Shown here: positions 1-8,570 of the stretch, piece after piece
Layout of the letters: every line of letters starts with the position of its first letter
Numbering within the stretch: the stretch's first letter is position 1
Source of the DNA: Sporosarcina ureae
Lineage (GTDB): Bacteria; Bacillota; Bacilli; Bacillales_A; Planococcaceae
Length of the DNA stretch: 38,368 nucleotides
NCBI RefSeq assembly: GCF_029267015.1
Contig: NZ_JARIEA010000027.1
Location: forward strand, 1-38,368
Direction: 5' to 3'
Notes under the pieces: model-generated
What the model saw: only the letters and a program-made list of their open reading frames with translations
Told to the model about the DNA's origin: nothing
Database searches by the model: none
Translations under genes and position numbers: made by a program

Positions 1-126
1 AAAATAACCGCATGACTTTTTTTATATCTAATTTATCATTTTTCTTGGAATTATTGTAGTATATGAAAGATTTGGATGAATCGTTCATAAACTTATGTGA
101 ATTCACACAAAATATTGAATAATCCA

Positions 127-155
127 TTGACGAATAACGTAGTAAAGGGTACGAT
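127..155 (+). promoter_or_regulatory. Candidate sigma-A promoter of the TrpX-like ABC operon
   Basis: TTGACG at 127-132 and TACGAT at 150-155 are separated by 17 bp, a good sigma-A arrangement about 70 bp upstream of the first gene. The 1-222 stretch is otherwise AT-rich. I see no T-box (no conserved T-box bulge motif) or other riboswitch in it. Tryptophan-responsive control therefore cannot be read from the sequence. Confidence 0.5.
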
Positions 156-222
156 TACGTATAATTATTACCTTTTCTGAATATAGCGAAAAAGTGATAG
201 AACATAGTATAGGGGGATTTAA

Positions 223-1233
223 ATGAAGAAACGTTGGATGACTTATGCAGCAGCACTATTCAGTATTTTGCTCATTTTGGCTGCATGTGGTGGAAAAGAG
301 GAGTCATCTGATTCAGCAGCAGATGATAAAAATGACGACAAAACAAGTACTGAAGAAAAATACACAATTGGTGTTACACAAATTGTAGAACACCCATCTT
401 TGGATGCTGCATTTGAAGGGTTCCAAAAAGCAATTGAAGATGCAGGATTAAATGTCGAGTATGACAAACAAAATGCACAAAATGATAATAGTTCCAACTC
501 AACGATTGCAAATAACTTAGCGGGTGCAGGAGTGGACTTGGTTTTTGCTAACTCTACACCAAGTGCTCAAGCAGCAGCTAGCGCGACTCAAGATATTCCG
601 ATCATCTTCACATCTGTAACTGATGCAGTAGCTGCAGAACTTGTTGCATCGAATGAAGAGCCTGGCGGTAATGTTACGGGCACGACGGATAATCATCCGG
701 ATGCAATTCCAAACACAATGAAATTTTTGAAAGAAAATCTAAGTGCGAAAAAAGTAGGAATGATCTTCAACTCAGGAGAACAAAATTCCCGTTTACAAGT
801 AGACCACGTGAAAGAAATTCTTAAAGATATGGATATGGAAGTGGTAGAAGCATCTGTTGCAACTTCAGCAGACGTAAAACAAGCAGCTGAATCTTTGATT
901 GGTTCAGTAGACTCGTTTTATATCATTACAGATAATACTGTGGTATCAGCACTTGAATCAGTTATTTCTGTTGCGAATGACAATAGAATTCCAATGATGG
1001 TTGGTGAATTCGATTCAGTGAAACGTGGCGGGCTTGGAGCATACGGCTTTGAATACTATGATATCGGCTATGAAGCTGGTGAAATGGCAGTTAAGATTCT
1101 AAAGGGAGAAGAAACTCCTGATTCAATGCCTGTCCAGTTACCCCAAAATTTGAAATTAGTAATGAATGAAGAAACAGCAAATGCAATCGGCTTGAAGATT
1201 CAAGAAGATTGGAATGCAGAAGTTGTAGAATAA
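223..1233 (+). CDS. ABC transporter substrate-binding lipoprotein, TrpX-like (ABC_sub_bind family)
   Basis: Predicted extracytoplasmic solute-binding lipoprotein of 336 aa. The N-terminus has MKKR, a hydrophobic stretch and the lipobox LAAC with Cys22 as the lipidation site, followed by an acidic, Ser-rich linker to about residue 45. The rest reads as the two-lobed ABC_sub_bind fold: ITQIVEHPSLD-type opening, NNLAGAGVDLVFANSTPSAQA, and an IPIIFTSVTDAV segment. The start ATG is preceded by AGGGGG at 212-217. The next two genes encode a permease and an ATPase in the same direction, as in TrpXYZ-type transporters, for which tryptophan or other aromatic or peptide-like ligands have been proposed. 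The ligand here is inferred from the family only. The permease of this operon is interrupted, so the binding protein may have lost its channel. Confidence 0.85.
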   Translation: MKKRWMTYAAALFSILLILAACGGKEESSDSAADDKNDDKTSTEEKYTIGVTQIVEHPSLDAAFEGFQKAIEDAGLNVEYDKQNAQNDNSSNSTIANNLAGAGVDLVFANSTPSAQAAASATQDIPIIFTSVTDAVAAELVASNEEPGGNVTGTTDNHPDAIPNTMKFLKENLSAKKVGMIFNSGEQNSRLQVDHVKEILKDMDMEVVEASVATSADVKQAAESLIGSVDSFYIITDNTVVSALESVISVANDNRIPMMVGEFDSVKRGGLGAYGFEYYDIGYEAGEMAVKILKGEETPDSMPVQLPQNLKLVMNEETANAIGLKIQEDWNAEVVE

Positions 1234-1256
1234 ATTCAACTAGGAGATGATCTTGC

Positions 1257-2300
1257 ATGTTTTCAGCTGTATTTGGCTCAGTTGAGCAGGGTATCATCTA
1301 TGCGATCATGGCACTCGGAGTGTAACTAACATTTCGGGTGCTTGATTTTCCAGATTTAACAGTGGACGGAAGTTTTGTAACAGGTGCAGCCGTAGCGGCT
1401 ACGATGATTGTTTTTGACTATCATCCACTTGTTGCAACACTTACCGCGATTGTGGTCGGCTTTTTTGCTGGATGTATAACCGGTTTATTACATACCAAAG
1501 GAAAAATCAATCCACTTTTATCCGGAATTCTCATGATGATAGCTCTTTACTCGATAAACCTTCGGATAATGGGACTGACTACCGAAAATTCAGTAGGCCG
1601 CCCAAATATTCCGCTTTTAAATTCAGAAACGGTTTTTAGCAAGTTCCAAGTTTTCTGGAGTAGTCTTGGAGTTGATGACGCAATCAATGGCTTCTTGTCG
1701 GGACTTGGTATTGAACATTTACCTTCAACTTGGGGAACATTGATTTTGATGATTTTAGTTGTGGTTATTATTAAGTTTATTGCGGACTGGTTCTTGCAAA
1801 CCGAAGTTGGTTTGGCAATCCGTGCAACGGGCGACAACAAAAAGATGATTCGCAGTTTCTCTGCAAATACGGATACACTCGTTATTCTCGGATTAGGAAT
1901 TTCTAACGCATTAGTAGCTTTCTCAGGTTCATTGATTGCACAATACGGGAAATTTGCCGATAACGGAATGGGAATTGGTATGATTATCATCGGGTTGGCA
2001 TCTGTTATTATAGGTGAGGCAATCTTCGGAACAAAAACCATCTTCCGTACAACATTAGCGGTAGTGATTGGTGCCGTGATTTACCGTATTGTACTAGGAT
2101 TATCACTGCGTGTGAAAATTCTAGATTCTGGTGATATGAAATTGATCACAGCCGTTATCGTAATTGCCGCATTGATTATTCCACAAGTTCTTGAGAAAAG
2201 ACGAGAAAAGAAGCGTAAAGCGAAAAGGCAAGCTGAACGGATAGCGAAGAAATCGTTACGAGGAGGTCATAGCGTTGTTGAAACTGGATCACATCAATAA
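1257..2300 (+). pseudogene. ABC transporter permease, TrpY-like, with in-frame TAA at codon 23
   Basis: Reading from ATG 1257 (AGGAGATGA at 1242-1250 as ribosome binding site) gives a typical N-terminus, about 22 residues ending in MALGV, then TAA at 1323-1325, then LTFRVLDFPDLTVDGSF and a full-length permease to the stop at 2298-2300. The family usually has Tyr at the stop position (MALGVYLTFR), so a TAT or TAC to TAA change is the simplest explanation. Without the stop the protein would be 347 aa with about 8 to 9 membrane segments and a Lys/Arg-rich C-terminal tail. A restart at GTG 1338 would give 320 aa but has no Shine-Dalgarno and lacks the first helix. The frame is otherwise open with no further damage, so the lesion is recent, a sequencing error, or tolerated by read-through. 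The end overlaps the ATPase gene by 26 bp. Confidence 0.8.
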
Positions 2301-3072
2301 AGTGTTTAATGAGTCGACTCCGGATGAAAAAGTAGCGCTGGACCAGATTAATCTGCATCTAAAGCCTGGAGATTTCGTTACAGTAATAGGCAGTAACGGT
2401 GCGGGCAAGTCAACGATGATGAATATGATCTCAGGTGCATTATCACCGGATTTCGGTTCCATTTATATTGATAATAAAGATGTCACCCGTTTGGCAGAAT
2501 ATAAACGTTCCAAAATGATTGGACGAGTATTCCAAGATCCGATGTCAGGTACAGCACCTACTATGACGATCGAAGAAAATCTGGCAATGGCCTATTCACG
2601 TAATAGACGCCGTTCTTTGCATCGAGGAGTGGATAAGAAACGGAAAGATTTATTCCGGACATCCCTTGAGACGTTGCATTTGAATCTTGAAGATCGAATG
2701 ACGGCTAATGTAGGATTGCTGTCAGGCGGTGAGCGTCAAGCGCTGTCATTGCTTATGGCGACTTTCACACAACCATCTATTCTTTTACTCGACGAGCACA
2801 CGGCTGCACTCGATCCATCGCGTGCAGAGCTTATCACGGATTTAACCAAGAGATTAGTTGAGAAAGATCAACTAACAACATTGATGGTAACGCATAATAT
2901 GCAGCAGGCGCTTGACCTTGGAAATCGTTTGATTATGATGGATAAGGGACAGATCATCCTAGAAGTGGAAGAAGAACAGAAGAAGCACTTAACGATTGCA
3001 AAATTGATGGATGAATTCCAGCGCATACGTGGTGAACAACTTACTAGTGATGCCGCACTACTTTCTGTATAA
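2275..3072 (+). CDS. ABC transporter ATP-binding protein, TrpZ-like
   Basis: ATPase of 265 aa that should power the adjacent TrpX/Y-like importer on the cytoplasmic face. Walker A GSNGAGKST lies at residues 39-47, the Q-loop FQDP near 86-89, the signature LSGGE at 149-153, Walker B ILLLDE at 169-174, and the switch histidine in THNM near 206. The start is TTG 2275, chosen because AGGAGG at 2261-2266 is well placed; it overlaps the permease end, showing translational coupling. A strong terminator follows directly. The nucleotide-binding motifs are intact even though the permease reading frame is interrupted. The substrate cannot be read from an ATPase. Confidence 0.88.
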   Translation: MLKLDHINKVFNESTPDEKVALDQINLHLKPGDFVTVIGSNGAGKSTMMNMISGALSPDFGSIYIDNKDVTRLAEYKRSKMIGRVFQDPMSGTAPTMTIEENLAMAYSRNRRRSLHRGVDKKRKDLFRTSLETLHLNLEDRMTANVGLLSGGERQALSLLMATFTQPSILLLDEHTAALDPSRAELITDLTKRLVEKDQLTTLMVTHNMQQALDLGNRLIMMDKGQIILEVEEEQKKHLTIAKLMDEFQRIRGEQLTSDAALLSV

Positions 3073-3078
3073 AAGAAA

Positions 3079-3115
3079 GCCCCTGTTTCCGGTTTGGAAA
3101 CAGGGGCCATTTTTG
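3079..3115 (+). terminator. Strong bidirectional terminator between the ABC operon and ilvE
   Basis: Perfect 12-bp stem GCCCCTGTTTCC / GGAAACAGGGGC with a 5-nt loop (3091-3095) is followed by ATTTTTG. On the minus strand the stem is followed by TTTCTTTT, so it can also end the convergent aminotransferase transcript. Confidence 0.9.
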
Positions 3116-3117
3116 TG

Positions 3118-4218
3118 TTAGGCAAGCTTTGCAATATGTTTCTTGATTTCATATACCCAATCGAACGGATCTTTTTCTTTACCTGTTTGGATATTTGTTA
3201 ATGTGTTATACAGTCGAGTGGAAAGATCACCCGTTTCACCGTTACCGATAATCATTTTATAACCGTCCCAATTCAGTTCACCGACCGGGGAAATAACAGC
3301 AGCTGTACCTGTACCGAAGACTTCTTCTAGTTCACCGCTTTCGTAAGCAGATCGGATTTCATCCATCGAGATTTTGCGCTCTGCCACGGGTACACCCCAG
3401 TGTCGTAGCAATTGCAAGATTGATTTTCGTGTAATACCCTCGAGGATGCTGCCGTTGATTGCGGGTGTCACAACTTCACCGTTTATTTTGAAGAAGATAT
3501 TCATGCTTCCTACTTCTTCAACGTATTTACGCTCTGTGCTATCGAGCCATAAAACTTGTGAGTAACCTTGTTTATCTGCTGTCTCCTGAGCCTTTAAAGC
3601 GGATGCATAATTACCAGCTGTTTTGGCGCTACCAGTTCCACCTTTTGAAGCTCGCACGAATTCATTTTCCACAAGGATTTTGACTGGATGAATTCCTTCT
3701 TTGTAGTAAGAACCAACAGGAGACAAAATCATGTAAAATTGATATTTCTTTGCGGGTGCTACGCCTAGGAAAGCTTCAGTTGCAATGACGAATGGACGGA
3801 TATACAATGACGTTCCTTCTAGTGTAGGAATCCAATCCTGCTCGATTTGCAATAACTGATTAAGAGCGTATAATGCGTTTTCTTCATCGATCCGCGGCAT
3901 GCATAAACGGTCAAGTGAGTAATTCAAGCGCTTCATGTTTTGATCGGGACGGAATAAACGAATAGTTCCTTCCTTGGAACGATATGCCTTCATTCCTTCA
4001 AAGACCGTTTGTCCGTAATGCAGAACGATTGCAGCAGGATCAAGTGCTAATGGAGCGTAAGGAGTAATGCGATGATTATGCCAACCTTTGCCTTCCTCAT
4101 AGTCTATAATAAGCATGTGGTCTGTAAATGTCTTACCGAAAACTAAAGTGCTAGGGTCTGGCTTTTCTTTTTTATTTTGTGCAAGTTGAATTTGCATTGG
4201 TAATCTCGTCATAATCAT
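3118..4218 (-). CDS. ilvE: Branched-chain-amino-acid aminotransferase (class IV, PLP)
   Basis: Transfers the amino group between leucine, isoleucine or valine and 2-oxoglutarate, the last step of branched-chain amino acid synthesis and the first of their breakdown; cytosolic. The protein of about 366 aa has the group-II BCAT landmarks: HYGQTVFEGMKAYR, the PLP-lysine segment SAKTAGNYA (near residue 200), EVGSMNIFF, and a late GTGTAAVISPVG. Length matches Bacillus IlvE/IlvK (about 360 aa). The start is ATG 4218 or ATG 4212; the AAGGAGA ribosome site (4223-4229 on this strand) is closer to ideal for 4218, and the in-frame TTG at 4221 is too close. The gene is monocistronic and convergent with the ABC operon. 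A CodY-like palindrome lies just upstream. Confidence 0.92.
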   Translation of the reverse strand: MIMTRLPMQIQLAQNKKEKPDPSTLVFGKTFTDHMLIIDYEEGKGWHNHRITPYAPLALDPAAIVLHYGQTVFEGMKAYRSKEGTIRLFRPDQNMKRLNYSLDRLCMPRIDEENALYALNQLLQIEQDWIPTLEGTSLYIRPFVIATEAFLGVAPAKKYQFYMILSPVGSYYKEGIHPVKILVENEFVRASKGGTGSAKTAGNYASALKAQETADKQGYSQVLWLDSTERKYVEEVGSMNIFFKINGEVVTPAINGSILEGITRKSILQLLRHWGVPVAERKISMDEIRSAYESGELEEVFGTGTAAVISPVGELNWDGYKMIIGNGETGDLSTRLYNTLTNIQTGKEKDPFDWVYEIKKHIAKLA

Positions 4219-4238
4219 CAAATCTCCTTAAAATGTAG

Positions 4239-4253
4239 AATATTCCGAATATT
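4239..4253 (-). promoter_or_regulatory. CodY-box-like perfect palindrome upstream of ilvE
   Basis: AATATTCCGAATATT is a perfect 7-1-7 palindrome and matches the CodY consensus AATTTTCWGAAAATT at 12 of 15 positions. A TATAAT hexamer for ilvE is read on the minus strand at 4271-4276, so the box would lie just downstream of the transcription start, a road-block position. CodY control of branched-chain amino acid genes is well known in Bacillales; binding here is inferred. Confidence 0.5.
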
Positions 4254-4348
4254 TAAGTCCGAATAATGTAATTATACTGCTTTTTCAAGAAAAATAAAGC
4301 AAAAAGTTTGACGAATAGTAAAATAATTTAAGAAAGGATCATGATCTT

Positions 4349-5473
4349 ATGAAAAAAATATTGATTATCGGCTCTGGAATCGTCGGTACTTCTGCTGCGT
4401 ATCATTTATCTGGGCAACATGCAGAAGTTGTATTGATCGATAGACAAGAACCAGGTCAGGCGACGAAAGCCGCGGCAGGCATTATTTGTCCTTGGGCATC
4501 CCAGCGGCGAAATAAAGCATGGTATGCATTGGCATCAGCTGGTGCTGCATATTATCCTGAATTCATTCGTTCATTGGAAAACCATGGTGAGACCGATACA
4601 GGGTATAAGAAAGTAGGGGCCTTGGCGATTCACACAGATATAAAGCGGTTAGAGAAGAAAGTCGAATTGCTGAATAAAAGAAAAGAACTCTCACCCGAGA
4701 TCGGTGAAGTGGAATTACTAGACGCAGAGCAGACAGCAAATTATTTTCCTGTTCTGTCTAGAGAGTATTCAGCAGTTCGTATTACAGGCGCAGCCAAAGT
4801 AGAAGGGGATAAACTTCGCGATGCATTGGAACGTGTTTCAGTCAAACGTGGTGTGCAAAGTATAAAAGGCTCCGCAACACCTTATATAAAAGAAGGGAAA
4901 GTCTGTGGTGTCAGAGTGGATGGAGAAATTATAGAAGGCGATCAAATCATCTTGGCAGCAGGTGCATGGGCAAGTGAATTTATAAAACCTTTAGGTAAGA
5001 ATCTACAAGTAGCTGGACAGAAAGCGCAAATCCTTCATTTACAATCCAATCAAAATACGTCGGGCGAATGGCCGGTCATTATGCCACCGAACACTCAGTA
5101 CCTTGTACCATTCCAAGACGGAAAATTCGTGGCAGGTGCGACACACGAAGAGACAGACGACTTTAATATACAGCAGACAGCTGGCGGTATACTTGGGGTA
5201 TTGACGCATGTTTTACCTATTGCACCTGCACTGAGCGAAGCGGAATTGACTGAAGTCCGAGTGGGTATACGTCCGCATACACCGAATTTTATGCCAGTGA
5301 TTGGCCAATTGCCAGACCACCCGCAAATTTGGATTGCTAATGGTCTTGGATCATCTGGCTTAACAGTCGGCCCGTTTCTCGGCAGGCTTTTATCCCAGCT
5401 AGTACTGAATCAAGAAACAGGATGGGATTTGGAAAGCTACTCCATTGACCAAATAATTGCTGAAGAGCATTGA
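4349..5473 (+). CDS. FAD-dependent oxidoreductase, D-amino-acid dehydrogenase/glycine oxidase-like (DAO family)
   Basis: Flavoprotein of 374 aa. The N-terminal dinucleotide-binding fold IIGSGIVGTSAAYHL carries GxGxxG at residues 8-13, followed by the acidic end of strand beta-2 (LIDRQEPGQA). A central substrate domain is followed by the C-terminal DAO motif WIANGLGSSGLTVGPFLG, which closes the FAD site. The segment AGIICPWASQRRNKAWY resembles the B. subtilis YurR group of uncharacterised glycine/D-amino-acid oxidases. It would oxidise an amino or imino acid with FAD in the cytoplasm or at the membrane surface; the substrate is unknown. Start ATG 4349 has AGAAAGGA upstream (4331-4338). It diverges from ilvE, so the pair may share amino-acid metabolism, but no common operator is evident. 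Confidence 0.82.
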   Translation: MKKILIIGSGIVGTSAAYHLSGQHAEVVLIDRQEPGQATKAAAGIICPWASQRRNKAWYALASAGAAYYPEFIRSLENHGETDTGYKKVGALAIHTDIKRLEKKVELLNKRKELSPEIGEVELLDAEQTANYFPVLSREYSAVRITGAAKVEGDKLRDALERVSVKRGVQSIKGSATPYIKEGKVCGVRVDGEIIEGDQIILAAGAWASEFIKPLGKNLQVAGQKAQILHLQSNQNTSGEWPVIMPPNTQYLVPFQDGKFVAGATHEETDDFNIQQTAGGILGVLTHVLPIAPALSEAELTEVRVGIRPHTPNFMPVIGQLPDHPQIWIANGLGSSGLTVGPFLGRLLSQLVLNQETGWDLESYSIDQIIAEEH

Positions 5474-5536
5474 ATAAAGTGCGTATAATGACTATTATGA
5501 ATATATAGCGATTGATCGGTCAGGGGGAAGATTTTT

Positions 5537-6448
5537 ATGAGAAGATATGTTTCATATTCGGAGGAAGTAAAAGAAGCGATGAAATACGGCAAGCCGTTAG
5601 TCGCATTGGAATCCACAATAATTACGTATGGTATGCCATATCCGGAAAATGTAAAAGCTGCACGCGAAGTTCAGCAGATTGTGCGTGATCACGGAGCGGT
5701 TCCGGCAACTATTGCCATTATGGATGGGAAAATTAAAATAGGGCTATCCGATGAAGAACTGGAACGTTTCGGTGATAGCAAAGGTGTAGTTAAAGCGTCC
5801 AGACGCGATATTAGTTATTTGATTGCGACTAAAAAGCCGGGGGCAACAACGGTTGCTGCATCAATGTTTTTTGCAGACTTGGCGCGAATCCGCGTGTTCA
5901 CGACGGGAGCCATTGGTGGCGTGCATAGAAACGTAGAACAAACGATGGATATTTCTGCTGATTTAGAAGAATTCGCACGCACCAGTGTTGCAGTTGTTTG
6001 TTCCGGAGCGAAATCTATTTTGGATCTTGGCAAGACACTTGAATACTTGGAAACGAAAGGTGTACCTGTGATGGGGTATCAAACGGATATTTTCCCTGCA
6101 TTCTATACAAGAAGCAGTGCACATCATGTAGACTATCGAGTAGACGAAATCGATATGATGGCAGAGATGTTACGTGTTAAATGGAATCTAGGCTTGGAAG
6201 GTAGTGCAATTATCGCCAATCCGATACCTGAAAAATATTCTATGGATCAAGAGTATATGGATGGATTGGTTTCAGATGCGCTTAAAGAAGCTGAAGAATT
6301 GGGCATTAGCGGAAAAAATCTCACGCCACATATGTTAAAAAGAGTTCAGGAAATGACAGGCGGTAAAAGCCTCGAAGCCAATATCGCGTTGGTGAAGTCA
6401 AACGCAGAACTGGCTGCAAAATTGGCAGTGAGTTTTAACGGTAATTAA
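5537..6448 (+). CDS. psuG: Pseudouridine-5'-phosphate glycosidase
   Basis: Cleaves pseudouridine 5'-phosphate to uracil and ribose 5-phosphate, allowing the C-glycoside nucleoside from RNA turnover to be reused. The 303-aa protein shows the PsuG hallmarks: ALESTIITYGMPYPEN with the conserved Glu25, TTVAASMFFADLARIRVFTTGAIGGVH, and the VVCSGAKSILDLGKTLE segment whose Lys is the expected Schiff-base residue. Length is normal for the family (about 305 aa). The start is ATG 5537 with AGGGGGAAG upstream. A TATAAT at 5485-5490 may be its -10. The partner kinase gene psuK, usually adjacent or fused, is absent here; the neighbour 20 bp downstream is exonuclease III. Confidence 0.93.
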   Translation: MRRYVSYSEEVKEAMKYGKPLVALESTIITYGMPYPENVKAAREVQQIVRDHGAVPATIAIMDGKIKIGLSDEELERFGDSKGVVKASRRDISYLIATKKPGATTVAASMFFADLARIRVFTTGAIGGVHRNVEQTMDISADLEEFARTSVAVVCSGAKSILDLGKTLEYLETKGVPVMGYQTDIFPAFYTRSSAHHVDYRVDEIDMMAEMLRVKWNLGLEGSAIIANPIPEKYSMDQEYMDGLVSDALKEAEELGISGKNLTPHMLKRVQEMTGGKSLEANIALVKSNAELAAKLAVSFNGN

Positions 6449-6468
6449 TAAGGATAGGTTGTGTAGCA

Positions 6469-7224
6469 TTGAAAGTAGTATCTTGGAACGTGAATGGTAT
6501 TAGAGCATGTGTGAAAAAAGGCTTCAGTGACTTTTTTGAACAGGCACAAGCAGATATATTTTGTGTCCAGGAAATCAAATGCCAAGAAGGACAAATCGAT
6601 CTTTCTTTCGATGGCTATGAATCTTACTGGAATTATGCAGAGAAAAAAGGATATTCGGGTACTGCAGTGTTTACGAAGAAAACACCACTGTCTATACGCT
6701 ATGGATTGAATGATCTAGATCACGAAGTAGAGGGACGAGTATTGACGCTAGAATTTGAAGAGTTCTTTCTCGTCAATTGCTATACGCCCAATTCACAACG
6801 GGACTTGGCACGATTATCATTTCGACTAGGATGGGAAGATGAATTACTTCAGCATTTACAGTTGCTTGATGCCATCAAGCCCGTCATCTATTGCGGAGAT
6901 TTGAACGTAGCGCATGAAGAAATCGATATTCGTAACGTGAAATCCAATATTGGCAATTCAGGATTTACGAATGAAGAGCGTGGGAAAATGACTCGGTTGT
7001 TAGAGGCTGGATTCATTGATACATTTCGCTTTATGAATCCGGATCTAGAAGGAAGTTATACGTGGTGGTCTTATATGCGCGATGTACGTGCACGAAATAT
7101 CGGCTGGCGGATTGATTATATTATCATTTCAGAACGCCTTCAGTCAGCTTTAGAAGCGACAGCCATTCATTCAGAAATTATGGGCAGTGATCATTGTCCG
7201 ATTTCGGCGGAGCTATCTCTATAA
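6469..7224 (+). CDS. exoA: Exodeoxyribonuclease III (AP endonuclease, ExoA type)
   Basis: Repairs abasic sites by cutting 5' of the lesion and removes blocked 3' ends. The 251-aa protein shows the EEP-fold motifs in order: SWNVNGIRA (Asn7), CVQEIKC (metal-binding Glu34), YCGDLNVAHEEID, IDYIIIS, and GSDHCPI near the C-terminus (catalytic Asp-His). The start is TTG 6469 with AAGGATAGG upstream (about 10 nt); no ATG lies nearer the conserved N-terminus. It follows psuG by 20 bp and probably shares its transcript. A bidirectional terminator closes the unit. Confidence 0.95.
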   Translation: MKVVSWNVNGIRACVKKGFSDFFEQAQADIFCVQEIKCQEGQIDLSFDGYESYWNYAEKKGYSGTAVFTKKTPLSIRYGLNDLDHEVEGRVLTLEFEEFFLVNCYTPNSQRDLARLSFRLGWEDELLQHLQLLDAIKPVIYCGDLNVAHEEIDIRNVKSNIGNSGFTNEERGKMTRLLEAGFIDTFRFMNPDLEGSYTWWSYMRDVRARNIGWRIDYIIISERLQSALEATAIHSEIMGSDHCPISAELSL

Positions 7225-7229
7225 AATGT

Positions 7230-7264
7230 AAAAGAGCAAGTGCATATAGCACTTGCTCTTTTAA
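7230..7264 (+). terminator. Bidirectional terminator after exoA
   Basis: AAAAGAGCAAGTGC / GCACTTGCTCTTTT form a perfect 14-bp stem with an ATATA loop. Runs of A on the left and T on the right allow termination of both exoA (+) and the convergent MFS gene (-). Confidence 0.9.
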
Positions 7265-7275
7265 TTATAAAGATT

Positions 7276-8496
7276 TCATTCTGTGGCAGGGAAAATTACA
7301 CGTCTTTTTCCTGCATACATCCCACTGATGAATAAGATGGTCGCAACAATGGTGAATGTATAGAGTGGCGCATTCCATGAACCAGTGAAGTCATGAAGCA
7401 TACCAAACAGTACAGGACCTACGGACGCGAGTAAGTATCCGATCGATTGCGCCATCCCGGAAATAGAAGCCGCTTGGTCTGGTGTGTTGGTACGTAAAGT
7501 GAAGAACATCATAGCGAGTCCAAATGCTGAACCGCCTCCAAGACCAATGAAAATCATCCAAAGTGCAGTCAGGCTTTCGCTTCCGAACTGTACACCGCCG
7601 TAACCAATTAAATAACAAGCGAAAACAGCTACGACAAGGATACGTTGATCACGTACTTTATCAGCAACCACCGGTATGATAAACATCATAGGCAATTGTG
7701 CGAGCTGGACAAGCGCTAACATCCATCCAGCAGCATCAGCGGTCATACCATTCGTTTGCAACACAACGGGAATCCATGATGCTGTCGTATAAAATAAGAA
7801 AGATTGCAGTCCCATGAATACCGTTATGCTCCAAGCTAGTGGTGAACGCCAAATAGGAAGGGCAGGTTTCAACTTCGTGTTTTGTTGAACAGATTTGATA
7901 ACTTCTTTCTTTTTGCTAACTTGCGGAATCCATACGATGATGGCTAGTAATGTAATGACTCCCCAAATTCCAAGTGCGCCTTGCCAGCCATACACTGTTT
8001 CATTGGCAATGGGAGAAGCGATACCAGAAGCAAGTGTTGCAGATATACTCATAGACACTGAGTACAATCCCGTCATCAATCCGATATGTAAGGGGAAGCT
8101 CAGTTTAAGAAGACTTGGCAATAGGACGTTTGCAAATGCGATTCCTACTCCAATTAAAAATGTACCGATTAGTAGCAATGTGCTAGTACCGACAGAACGC
8201 ATGATGATTCCTAGTAATAAAATAATCATTGCATAGAAAAGCGTTCTAGACATGCCGAATCGTTTTGCAATCCGTGGTGTAAAAGGTGATACAATAGCAA
8301 ATGCCAGTAGTGGTATGGTTGTTAGAAATCCTGCTAATGAGTTAGAAATTTGTAGTTGATCACGAATGTTACTGATAATAGGCCCGACAGAAGTTAGCGG
8401 AGAACGGATAGTAGCGGCTAAAAATAAAATACCTGCTAATAACACCCACTGACTCTTCGGGAAATGTAAATGTTTACTTGGTCGATCTTTTTCCAT
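7276..8496 (-). CDS. MFS transporter, CynX/NimT family
   Basis: Integral membrane carrier of 406 aa with about 12 hydrophobic helices. The opening LLAGILFLAATIRSPLTSVGPIISNI is the conserved N-terminal signature of the CynX/NimT branch of the major facilitator superfamily, and the second half repeats the pattern (LGGGSAFGLAMMFFTLRTNTPDQAASISGMAQSIGYLLASVGP). Members have been linked to cyanate or 2-nitroimidazole transport, but most have unknown substrates; none can be assigned here. Start ATG 8496 has a clear AGGAGG ribosome site (8504-8509). It is divergent from the AEC transporter gene across only 74 bp, so both promoters must lie in or overlap that gap. Confidence 0.85.
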   Translation of the reverse strand: MEKDRPSKHLHFPKSQWVLLAGILFLAATIRSPLTSVGPIISNIRDQLQISNSLAGFLTTIPLLAFAIVSPFTPRIAKRFGMSRTLFYAMIILLLGIIMRSVGTSTLLLIGTFLIGVGIAFANVLLPSLLKLSFPLHIGLMTGLYSVSMSISATLASGIASPIANETVYGWQGALGIWGVITLLAIIVWIPQVSKKKEVIKSVQQNTKLKPALPIWRSPLAWSITVFMGLQSFLFYTTASWIPVVLQTNGMTADAAGWMLALVQLAQLPMMFIIPVVADKVRDQRILVVAVFACYLIGYGGVQFGSESLTALWMIFIGLGGGSAFGLAMMFFTLRTNTPDQAASISGMAQSIGYLLASVGPVLFGMLHDFTGSWNAPLYTFTIVATILFISGMYAGKRRVIFPATE

Positions 8497-8570
8497 TGTG
8501 AAGCCTCCTGTATTCCTTGAAGATTGTTCTGAGAAGTATGTAGCCGAAGCAGCAGAAAGGAGATTCCTTT

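Noticed and set aside
1..222. T-box or tryptophan riboswitch upstream of the ABC operon
   Set aside because: No T-box core motif or terminator/antiterminator pair is visible in the leader.
1338..2300. Intact 320-aa permease starting at GTG 1338
   Set aside because: No Shine-Dalgarno and the conserved N-terminus is encoded upstream across the TAA, so an interrupted gene is the better reading.
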